Positions 31,944 through 39,479 of a stretch of DNA of 64,000 bases are shown piece after piece (position 1 is the first letter of the stretch; every line of letters starts with the position of its first letter). The translations under genes were made by a program, and so were the position numbers. Source of the DNA: Phycisphaerae bacterium. Lineage in GTDB: Bacteria > Planctomycetota > Phycisphaerae > Phycisphaerales > UBA1924. Location: positions 1 through 64,000 of the forward strand of contig VGXM01000005.1 of NCBI GenBank assembly GCA_016873295.1. The letters run 5' to 3'. The notes below the pieces were generated by a model. That model saw only the letters and a list, made by a program, of their open reading frames with translations. It had not been told where the DNA came from and made no database searches.

Positions 31944-34466
31944 ATGGCAGGGCGTTGGCTCAAGGGGCTGGGGGGCGCGGTCTCCGTCGCCGACGCGGCG
32001 CGCCTGGCAGCCGATGCGCGTTTGACCGACGTCGCCAAGGCCGCCCGGGCCCTAGACAAGGCCGGGCCGGCGAGCAGGCGTGTCCGGGCGGTCCACTCCC
32101 TCCGTGTGGCCACGCGCCGCGCCGACGCCGCCCTCCGCGCCTTCGAGCCGCTGTGGGCGCCCGACGGGTTCGCGCGGGCCCGCAAGGCCCTGCGCAAGCT
32201 CCGGCGTGCCGCGGCGGCCGCCCGCGACGCCGATGTCCAGGCGGACCTCATCGGGGCCCGCGCGTCGGGCCTCGGCGGGGCGGCGCTCAAGGCCGCCCGG
32301 GTCCTTCTCCGCCGGGTGCGCGCGGTGCGCAAGCGGGAGTCGCGGGCCCTCGACAAGGCGATCCACGGGCGGGCCCTGCCGCGCCTGGAGCGGGCCGTCG
32401 AGGCGCTCCGTCCCCGGGCGCTCGACCCGGCGCCGACGCCTCGGGAGCTGGCCCGGTCGGTCCTGGCGGCGCGGGCGTCCGACGCCGCGGCGCTCGCGGA
32501 CGCGGACCTCTCGGCCCTCCCGGCCCTGCACGCGCTGCGCATCGCGCTCAAGCGCCTCCGCTACGCCATCGAGGTCTTCGCCGAACTGCTGGACCCCGAG
32601 GTCCGCCGCGTGACCTACCCCGCTCTCGAACGGTTGCAGGCCAGGCTGGGGCGCCTGAACGACGCGGCGGTGCTGCTCGACCTGGCCCGCACGACGCCGG
32701 GCGCCGCGGCCCTGACGCCGATCCTCGAACGCGAGATCGAACGCGGCCGCACCGCCGCCCTCCGCGCCGTCCGCGCCCCCGGCTTCCGCGCCGCGCTGAC
32801 CCCCTCCCCTCCAGGGGAGGGCCGGGGCGGGGTTGGCCCGGCCTCCGGCGATGCCACTCCCACGCCCATCGGCCCCGTCACCCTCGCCGCGATCGACGCG
32901 GGCTCCAACGCCGTGCGCATGCGGGTGGAGCGGTGGGACGGCGGGCGCCGGATCCTCGCCGACGAACGCCGCACCACGCGCCTCGGGCGCGGGCTGGCCT
33001 CGACGCGGCGCCTGGACGCCGAATCGGTGGAGGCGACGGCGGGGGTGCTCGCGGCGTTCGCGGACCGGGCCCGCGAGCTGGGCGCGACGCGGATCGCCGC
33101 CGTCGCCACCGCCGCCGTCCGCGAAGCGGAGAACGGCGCCGCCCTGGTCGCCCTGGCGCGAACCCGCGCGGGCCTCGACCTGCGCGTGATCGACGGCGAC
33201 GAGGAGGCCCGCCTGGGGCTGCGGGCCGCGGGCGCCTCGCTCGACCTCGGGCCGGGGCAGCGCCTCGCCCTCGTCGACGTCGGCGGCGGGAGCGTCGAGG
33301 TCGTCATCAGCATCGACGGCGTCATCGTGCGCCTCGTGTCCATGCCCCTGGGCGCCGTCCGCCTCACCGAGGCCTTCGGCGGCCCGGAGGCGTCGTCGAC
33401 CACCCGCTTCGACGAGCTGCTCGCCCACGTCGAGTCCCGCCTCGACGCCGCGCTCGGGGCGGGCCCCATCCGGGCGGCGCTCAGGCCCGACGCCGTCGTG
33501 GGCGTGGGCGGCACGTTCACGACTCTGGGTTTCGTGAAGCGCCGGGGCGTGGCCCGGGCCCCGGCCCCCGGGCTCGAGCGCGTCACGCTCGGGTCGCTCT
33601 CCGGACTCCTGGAGCGCGTCCGCCGCACCCCGATCGGCGAGCGGGCCGCTCGCTTCCCGGGCATCCCGCCCGACCGCGCCGACATCATCGCCGCGGGGCT
33701 CGCCGTCATCCGCGCCGTGCTGGCGCGCTTGTCGGCCAGGGCGTGCTTCGTGCAGGAGGGCGGCGTGCGCGAGGGGATGATCCTGGCCATGGCGCGGGGC
33801 GAGACGCCCGGCGCGCCCCCCACCGCCCGGGGCACGGGGGCGGCGGTGCTCGAAGGCGTGCGCGCCTTCGCCGCCCGCGCGTCCTGCGAGCAGCCCCACA
33901 GCGCCCATGTCGCCGCCCTGGCCCTGCGCCTCTTCGATCGCCTGCGCCGGGTGGAGCGCTTCGGCGCGGCGCTCTCGACCCCTCGCGACTCGCGCCTGCT
34001 GCTGGAGTGCGCCGCGCACCTGCACGACGCCGGGATCCTGGTCGAGTACGCCGCCCACCACAAGCACAGCCAGGCGATGATCCTGCACGCCCGCCTCCCC
34101 GGGCTGGAGGGGGAGCGCCGGCTTGTCGTGGCCGCCGTCGCCCGCTACCACCGGCGCTCGGGGCCGCCGGATTCGCCCAGGCCCGGGCACGAGGCGTACC
34201 TGGCGTTGCCGCCGCATCGGCGCGCGCAGGTGTCGGCCCTGTCGGCGGTGCTCCGCGTCGCCGATGGCCTCGATCGTGCGCACGCGCAGGCGTTTCGCGA
34301 CGTGCGGATCGCGCACGCCGCCGACTCCCTGACGGTCCGGGGCGTGGTCGCCCCCGGCGCCGCGGCCGCCGCGGTCGCGGCGGGGCTCGCCACGGCGCGC
34401 AAGAAGGGCGACCTCTTCGAATCCGTGTTCGGTGTCCGGTTGACCGTCGAGTCGGTCCCGCCCTGA
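31944..34466 (+). CDS. CHAD - Ppx/GppA phosphatase - HD domain fusion protein
   Basis: Three domains are joined in 840 residues. A CHAD domain comes first (VRAVHSLRVATRRADAAL, ALKRLRYAIEVFAELL), with the conserved His and basic residues that bind polyphosphate. A Ppx/GppA domain follows (AAIDAGSNAVRMRVE, VDVGGGSVEVV, VGGTFTTL). An HD-type C-terminal domain ends the protein (HSAHVAALALRLFDRL, AAHLHDAGILVEYAAH). Exopolyphosphatases are commonly Ppx-HD; an attached CHAD module suggests direct polyphosphate docking. Between CHAD and Ppx is a low-complexity segment encoded by repeat-like DNA (about 32810-32850). ATG 31944 is used; a GTG at 31899 is in frame. Confidence 0.88.
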   Translation: MAGRWLKGLGGAVSVADAARLAADARLTDVAKAARALDKAGPASRRVRAVHSLRVATRRADAALRAFEPLWAPDGFARARKALRKLRRAAAAARDADVQADLIGARASGLGGAALKAARVLLRRVRAVRKRESRALDKAIHGRALPRLERAVEALRPRALDPAPTPRELARSVLAARASDAAALADADLSALPALHALRIALKRLRYAIEVFAELLDPEVRRVTYPALERLQARLGRLNDAAVLLDLARTTPGAAALTPILEREIERGRTAALRAVRAPGFRAALTPSPPGEGRGGVGPASGDATPTPIGPVTLAAIDAGSNAVRMRVERWDGGRRILADERRTTRLGRGLASTRRLDAESVEATAGVLAAFADRARELGATRIAAVATAAVREAENGAALVALARTRAGLDLRVIDGDEEARLGLRAAGASLDLGPGQRLALVDVGGGSVEVVISIDGVIVRLVSMPLGAVRLTEAFGGPEASSTTRFDELLAHVESRLDAALGAGPIRAALRPDAVVGVGGTFTTLGFVKRRGVARAPAPGLERVTLGSLSGLLERVRRTPIGERAARFPGIPPDRADIIAAGLAVIRAVLARLSARACFVQEGGVREGMILAMARGETPGAPPTARGTGAAVLEGVRAFAARASCEQPHSAHVAALALRLFDRLRRVERFGAALSTPRDSRLLLECAAHLHDAGILVEYAAHHKHSQAMILHARLPGLEGERRLVVAAVARYHRRSGPPDSPRPGHEAYLALPPHRRAQVSALSAVLRVADGLDRAHAQAFRDVRIAHAADSLTVRGVVAPGAAAAAVAAGLATARKKGDLFESVFGVRLTVESVPP

Positions 34467-34526
34467 CCATCGCGGGTCCGGGTAAGCTCTGCGGCCTTGC
34501 GCCAAGGGGCGCCGGAGATCCACGCG

Positions 34527-36230
34527 ATGGGCAAGAGGTCAGACGGGCCGGGACACGCACGCAAGCCCCTGAGCTGGCGCGACCCGCTGGGCGTCATCGA
34601 GTGGCTGGGGAACATGCTCCCTGATCCCGTGATGCTGTTCATCCTGGCGGCGGTCGCGGTCGTGCTGCTCTCGGCCCTCGGCACCGCGGCGGGGTGGGAG
34701 GTCACGCCCGTGCGGCCCGTCGTCGTCACCGAGCCGGTGCTCGACGCCGCCGGGCTGCCGGTCCTCGACGCCGCGGGCAAGCCGCGGGTGGCGCCGGTGC
34801 TCAACGCCCGGGGGTTGCCCGTGGTGACGCTGGAGCGCGGCGAGAAGCCCATCACGCCGCGGAGCCTGCTCAGTTCCGAGGGCGTGTACTGGGCCATCAC
34901 CAACGCCGTGCGCAACTTCATCAACTTCCCGCCGCTGGGGCTGGTGCTGGTGGGGATGCTGGGCATCGGGGTGGCGGAGAAGGTGGGGTTCTTCGGGGCG
35001 TCGATGAAGTGGCTGGCGGGGATCGTGCCGGGCGTACTGCTGACGCCGACGATCGTCTTCCTGGGCGTGATGTCGAGCGTGGCCAGCGACGCGGGGTACA
35101 TCGTGCTGCCGCCCCTGGCGGGAGCGCTCTACCTGGCGGTGGGCAGGCCGCCGGCGGCGGGCGTGGCGGCGGCGTTCGCGGGGGTCGCGGGCGGGTTCAG
35201 CGCCAACCTGCTGCCGTCGGCGGGCGACGCGCTCATCGCCGGGCTGACCACCGCCGCGGCCCAGATCCTCGAACCCAGGCACAACGTCAACCCGCTGTGC
35301 AACTGGTACTTCATGGTCGCCTCGACGTTCCTGCTCACGGCCATGGGCTGGTTCGTGACCGCCCGGATCGTCGAGCCCCGCCTGCGGGCCAAGCCGCCCG
35401 ACGAAGGCGGGCCAGCGAAGGGGAGCGCGGCGGCGGAGCACCACCGCCTGAGCGGGGCCGAGCGGCGCGGGCTGGGGCTGGCGGGGCTGGCGATGCTCGG
35501 GGCCCTGGGGCTGGTGCTCGCGGCGTCGCTGATCCCGGACGCGCCGCTCCATGGACGGGTGGACGCGGCCAACCCGCGCTCCGCGCCCCGCTACACCCAG
35601 GGCATCGTGCCCATCATCTTCGTGGTGTTCCTGGCCCCGGGGCTGGCGTACGGCTTCGCGACCGGGGCGCTCAAGGGCGCCACCGACGTCTCCAAGGCGT
35701 TCATCCACGCCATGGTCACCATGGCCCCCATCATCGTACTGGCCTTCTTCGCCGCCCAGTTCATCGAGTACCTCAAGTACTCCAACCTCGACCGCATGCT
35801 GGCGTTCGTGGGGGGCTCGGCCCTGGTGGAGGCGGCGTTGCCGCGGCCGCTGCTCATGGTGGGCCTCATCCTCCTGTCGCTCACGGTGAACATGCTCATC
35901 GGGTCCATGAGCGCCAAGTGGGCCATGCTCTCGCCCATCATCGTGCCCATGCTCATGATCGTGGGCATGAGCCCGGAACTGGCCCAGATGACCTACCGCG
36001 TGGGCGACAGCGTGACCAACATCGTCACGCCCCTGAACAGCTACATCCTGGTCGTGCTCGTGGTGCTGCAGCGCTACTGGAAGGCGGCGGGGCTGGGCTC
36101 GCTCATCGCCACCATGCTCCCCTACTCCATCGTGTTCACGATCGTCTGGGGAGCCTCCCTGCTCATCTGGACGTCCTTCGGGCTGCCGCTGGGCCCCGAG
36201 GGCCCGCTCGACTACGTGCCGGCGCACTGA
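34527..36230 (+). CDS. AbgT family transporter
   Basis: The 567-residue membrane protein belongs to the AbgT/MtrF family, which imports p-aminobenzoyl-glutamate or exports sulfonamides. Family features include WLGNMLPDPVMLF at the start, SSVASDAGYIVLPPLAG, and FSANLLPSAGDALIAGLTT in the first hairpin region. SMSAKWAMLSPIIVPM and DSVTNIVTPLNSY lie in the second. The extracytoplasmic loop after the first helix contains a short repeat (LDAAGLPVLDAAGKP). It starts 60 bases after the CHAD-Ppx-HD gene, so the two may share a transcript. The true substrate is unknown. Confidence 0.9.
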   Translation: MGKRSDGPGHARKPLSWRDPLGVIEWLGNMLPDPVMLFILAAVAVVLLSALGTAAGWEVTPVRPVVVTEPVLDAAGLPVLDAAGKPRVAPVLNARGLPVVTLERGEKPITPRSLLSSEGVYWAITNAVRNFINFPPLGLVLVGMLGIGVAEKVGFFGASMKWLAGIVPGVLLTPTIVFLGVMSSVASDAGYIVLPPLAGALYLAVGRPPAAGVAAAFAGVAGGFSANLLPSAGDALIAGLTTAAAQILEPRHNVNPLCNWYFMVASTFLLTAMGWFVTARIVEPRLRAKPPDEGGPAKGSAAAEHHRLSGAERRGLGLAGLAMLGALGLVLAASLIPDAPLHGRVDAANPRSAPRYTQGIVPIIFVVFLAPGLAYGFATGALKGATDVSKAFIHAMVTMAPIIVLAFFAAQFIEYLKYSNLDRMLAFVGGSALVEAALPRPLLMVGLILLSLTVNMLIGSMSAKWAMLSPIIVPMLMIVGMSPELAQMTYRVGDSVTNIVTPLNSYILVVLVVLQRYWKAAGLGSLIATMLPYSIVFTIVWGASLLIWTSFGLPLGPEGPLDYVPAH

Positions 36231-36253
36231 CGGGGTGGCACGCCACCCCCAAG

Positions 36254-36338
36254 TGCCGGAGGAGGGACTTGAACCCACACCTGGTTTCACCCAGAACGGA
36301 TTTTGAATCCGTCGCGTCTGCCATTCCGCCACTCCGGC
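36254..36338 (-). tRNA. tRNA-Leu (CAA)
   Basis: The minus strand forms an 85-base class II tRNA. The acceptor is GCCGGAG/CTCCGGC. The anticodon stem ACGGA/TCCGT holds loop TTCAAAA, giving anticodon CAA. A long variable arm (CTGGGTGAAACCAG) and T-loop TTCAAGT follow. The discriminator is A, as required for leucine. CCA is not encoded. Confidence 0.96.
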
Positions 36339-36363
36339 CGGAGCGGCTCGATCGTAGCGGCGG

Positions 36364-37674
36364 TCACGCGGCGTCGATGCCGTGCCGGCAGGCGTGGCGC
36401 ATGGCGTCGATGAAGCGTCCCAGCTCGCCCATGGTGGAGTAGACGCTGGGGGTGATGCGCAGGCCGTCGACCTCCGGGTGCTGGATGGCGGTGACGAAGA
36501 TGCGGTGCCTGCTCCAGAGCCAGTCGAGGAGCTTGAGCGTGTCGAGGCCCTCGAGGCGGACGGTGCCGATGCCGCCGGAGAAGCGCGGGTCGAGGCTGGT
36601 GAGGAGGCGGACGCGGTCCTCGCCGCGCAGGGCGTTGGCCCAGGTGTCGCGGAGATAGCGCATCCGCGCCTCCTTGCGCGCGCCGCCGATCTGCTCGTGG
36701 AAGGTCACGGCGTCGGCGATGCCCAGCGACAGGGCCGCGGGGTGCGTGCCGATCTCCTCGAACTTGCGGATGTCGTCGTCCTGCTCGGGCTTGGCGGCCA
36801 TGAGGGGCCACAGGCCCCTGACCTTGTCCTTGCGCACGTAAAGGAGCCCGGTGCCGATGGGGGCGAAGAGCCACTTGTGGAGGCTGACGCCGTAGTAGTC
36901 GCACCCGAGGTCGGCGATGGAGAAGTGGAGGTGGGCCAGGGCGTGGGCGCCGTCGACGACGACGGGTACGCCGCGCGTGCGGGCCATCTCCACGACCTTG
37001 CGCACGGGGAGGACCTGGCCCGTGATGTTGATGACGTGGCTCATCAGGATCATGCGCGTGCGGTCGGTGATGCGGGTTTCGAAGGCCCGAACCACCGCGT
37101 CGTCGTCCTCGCAGGGGACGGGGAGCGGAAACTGGACGAGCCGAATGCCCTCGCGGCGCTGGCGCTGCTGGAACGCCGTGATCATGCGCGGGTAGTCCTG
37201 CGTGGTCGTCAGGACCTCGTCCCCCGGCTTGAGGTCGAGGCCCATCTGGCAGATCTGCAGGCTCTCGCTGGCGTTGCGCGTGAACGCCACCTCCTCGGGA
37301 TCGACGCCCCAGGCGCGCGCGAAGCCCTGGCGGACGGCCTCCTTCTGCGGCACCAGGTGCTTCCACATGGTGTAGGCGGGGGCCTGGTTGGTGTGCTCCA
37401 TGTGCCGGCGGACGGCCTCGCTGACCACCACGGGCGCCGGGCTCACGCCGCCGTTGTTGAAGTTGATCATGCTCCGATCGACCTGGAACGCCCGCTGGAC
37501 CTGGGCCCAGTACGACTCGTCGCGGGCGATCGACTCCGGGTCGCCCGGCGTCCGCGCGAGGTCGCGCAGGCGCCGCCGGCTCGAGGGGCGGGCCAGCGCC
37601 GGCGCGGGGAAACCCGCCGCGAGCACACCGGCGGGGATCACGATGGAGCCCAGGAACGATCGGCGGTCGAGCAT
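36364..37674 (-). CDS. Tat-exported class V aminotransferase (isopenicillin-N epimerase-like)
   Basis: The N-terminus MLDRRSFLGS followed by a hydrophobic stretch ending ALARPS is a twin-arginine signal, so the folded PLP enzyme is probably exported. The rest is a class V aminotransferase: INFNNGGVSPAP, AFTRNASESL, the PLP-binding VVVDGAHALAHLHF, and SLHKWLFAPIG with the Schiff-base Lys near residue 268. Similar proteins are annotated as isopenicillin-N epimerase or cysteine desulfurase relatives; the reaction here is unknown. An aminotransferase with a Tat leader is unusual but recurs in planctomycetes. Confidence 0.88.
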   Translation of the reverse strand: MLDRRSFLGSIVIPAGVLAAGFPAPALARPSSRRRLRDLARTPGDPESIARDESYWAQVQRAFQVDRSMINFNNGGVSPAPVVVSEAVRRHMEHTNQAPAYTMWKHLVPQKEAVRQGFARAWGVDPEEVAFTRNASESLQICQMGLDLKPGDEVLTTTQDYPRMITAFQQRQRREGIRLVQFPLPVPCEDDDAVVRAFETRITDRTRMILMSHVINITGQVLPVRKVVEMARTRGVPVVVDGAHALAHLHFSIADLGCDYYGVSLHKWLFAPIGTGLLYVRKDKVRGLWPLMAAKPEQDDDIRKFEEIGTHPAALSLGIADAVTFHEQIGGARKEARMRYLRDTWANALRGEDRVRLLTSLDPRFSGGIGTVRLEGLDTLKLLDWLWSRHRIFVTAIQHPEVDGLRITPSVYSTMGELGRFIDAMRHACRHGIDAA

Positions 37675-37729
37675 CGGCGCGTCCCTCCTCAGTCGGCGCA
37701 GCGTACCCGATGCCGTGGCGCGCGGGGGG

Positions 37730-38206
37730 TCAGCGGGCGGCCGGGGCGTGCCCGCCTCCGACGCCCGCGATCAGGACGACCCCGCCCAGCACCATGACGA
37801 CACCCAGCGCCTTGAGGGGTGCGACCTCCTCCTTGAGGACCAGGAACGCCAGCACCACGGCGACGGCGGGCCCGACCGTGAAGGCGATGGGCTTGACGGT
37901 GCTCACGGCCCCGTGCGACAGCCCGAGGTAGAAGAAGAACACGCCCCCGAACCCGGCGAGAAGGGCCGAGCCCAGCGCGAGCTTGGCGAGGACGGCGGCG
38001 TCGGCCCGCCACCAGGCCTGCGGCTCGGTCTTGAGGACGTGGTAGGCGACGACGTAGGCGAGGAGGGCGGGCGGCAGGGCCAGGGCCGTGCGCACGAGGA
38101 GGACGGTCATCGGCCCCACCTTGCCGCTGCCCAGGACCGCCTTGGTGAACAGCTCGCCGATGCCCCAGCAGAGGCCCGCGAGCACGGCGAACACGATCGC
38201 TTTCAT
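37730..38206 (-). CDS. Half-size EamA/DMT family membrane transporter
   Basis: The 158-residue protein has about five hydrophobic segments and one EamA domain, starting MKAIVFAVLAGLCWGIGELF and including KPIAFTVGPAVAVVLAFLVL. Full-length DMT carriers have two such domains, so this one should act as a dimer like small multidrug-resistance proteins. The substrate is unknown. ATG 38206 is used because the frame upstream is Arg/Pro-rich. It is divergent from the nos operon. Confidence 0.82.
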   Translation of the reverse strand: MKAIVFAVLAGLCWGIGELFTKAVLGSGKVGPMTVLLVRTALALPPALLAYVVAYHVLKTEPQAWWRADAAVLAKLALGSALLAGFGGVFFFYLGLSHGAVSTVKPIAFTVGPAVAVVLAFLVLKEEVAPLKALGVVMVLGGVVLIAGVGGGHAPAAR

Positions 38207-38419
38207 GGGGCGGATGGTAACGCGGCCTCCTTGGACCACCGAGGCGGCGCGCGGGGGGGGATGGGGCGCGCCCGCGTGTCGCCGCACGCGGAGATGCCCA
38301 CGGCGCGTCCGAGAAGCAGCGATCCGGGTCGCAAAGCCCGGCGCCCGACAGACCACACGTATCCCGAACACGGCGCCACAGGCGGGCGTGGCGGCGTTGA
38401 AAGTCGCTCGGTTGAGTCG

Positions 38420-38459
38420 TTGACTTGGCGTTGATCGCTGATATCCTGATCTAGATATC
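38420..38459 (+). promoter_or_regulatory. nos operon promoter with overlapping palindromic operator
   Basis: TTGACT (38420-38425) and TATCCT (38442-38447) are spaced by 16 bases and form a plausible sigma-70 promoter in an otherwise GC-rich gap. The -10 lies inside a 20-base imperfect palindrome, GATATC-N8-GATATC (38440-38459, 16 of 20 positions symmetric, centre GATC). A site covering the -10 fits repression. The Rrf2 protein encoded at the end of the operon is the obvious candidate. The rest of 38207-38511 holds no gene. Confidence 0.55.
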
Positions 38460-38511
38460 CTCTGCTAATCGCCTGCGAACGAGGGATCGAGTGATGGGAG
38501 GAGTCGAGCGG

Positions 38512-39411
38512 ATGGCACAGAGCGGCACAGTCGGGACCGTGGCTTGGCGGCCTCCGACGGCTCACGGGCTGGAGCAACTGGGTCGCGCGTTGCTGACGGC
38601 GGTGGTGATCGGTGGCGTGATCTACGGGGGCGGCGTGGGGCTGGTGTTGCTGTCGCGTGCGGCGCGTGCGGAGGCGGAGCGCCGCTTGGCCGCGGCGCAT
38701 GAGACGCTGCTGGCGTCCCCCCCCCTTCCGGTGCTGCCGGTCGGGGCGACGGCGCATGGGCGGGACCTGTTCCTGGGGACGTGCGCCGCGTGCCACGGGC
38801 CGGACGGGAAGGGGATGCCCGGGCTCGGGAAGGACCTAACGACAAGCGCGCTGGTGGCGTCGATGAGCGACGTCGAGTTCGTGGAGTTGGTGATGGCAGG
38901 GCAGCCCCTGGGCAAGCCCTTGCCGATGCCTCCCAAGGGCGGCAACGACGCGTTCACGGAGGCGGACCTGAGGGACATCGAGCTGTTCGTGCGGGGGCTG
39001 CAGGACCCGCGTCGGATGCCGGAGTTGCCGGCGCCGACGCTGGCGCTGGGGGCGCCGAGCGAGGAGGAGAAGGCCAAGGCCCTGGCGGCGGCGGGCGGCG
39101 ACGCGGAACTGGCGGGGTACATCGCGCACGGGTCGCGGGTGTTCGCGATGACGTGCAGCGCGTGCCACGGCAAGGACGCGCGGGGGATCGCGGCGAACGG
39201 GAAGGACCTGCTGGTCAGCGAGTTTGCGTGGAAGCTGAGCGAGGACGACCTGCTGGCGTTCCTGAGGAAGGGGCGGGACCCGGGCGACCCGGCGAACACG
39301 ACGGGGATAGGGATGCCTCCCAAGGGGGGCAACCCGGCGTTGAACGACGACGACCTGTTGGACGTGATCGAATACCTGCGGTCCCTTCGGACCGCGGCGG
39401 GGGTGAAATAG
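38512..39411 (+). CDS. Membrane-anchored diheme cytochrome c of the nos operon
   Basis: An N-terminal helix (LLTAVVIGGVIYGGGVGLVL) anchors the protein, with two cytochrome c domains outside. The heme motifs are CAACH and CSACH. Distal methionines appear in similar loops (LPMPPKGGND, IGMPPKGGNP). The first domain covers roughly residues 85-165 and the second 200-295. It is the first gene of the nos operon and should pass electrons from the quinol pool to NosZ. ATG 38512 is chosen because GGGAGGAG lies eight bases upstream; in-frame starts at 38491 and 38494 are less well placed. Confidence 0.9.
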   Translation: MAQSGTVGTVAWRPPTAHGLEQLGRALLTAVVIGGVIYGGGVGLVLLSRAARAEAERRLAAAHETLLASPPLPVLPVGATAHGRDLFLGTCAACHGPDGKGMPGLGKDLTTSALVASMSDVEFVELVMAGQPLGKPLPMPPKGGNDAFTEADLRDIELFVRGLQDPRRMPELPAPTLALGAPSEEEKAKALAAAGGDAELAGYIAHGSRVFAMTCSACHGKDARGIAANGKDLLVSEFAWKLSEDDLLAFLRKGRDPGDPANTTGIGMPPKGGNPALNDDDLLDVIEYLRSLRTAAGVK

Positions 39412-39479
39412 GCGCACAACGCGCCCGAGCGGTTCGCCGTGTGCGCGGTCCGATCGGGGCGACAACATGGGAATGAGCC

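Noticed and set aside
36254-36338. tRNA-Leu as a second island attachment site
   Set aside because: Neighbouring genes are intact, and there is no integrase fragment or repeat of the tRNA 3' end nearby.
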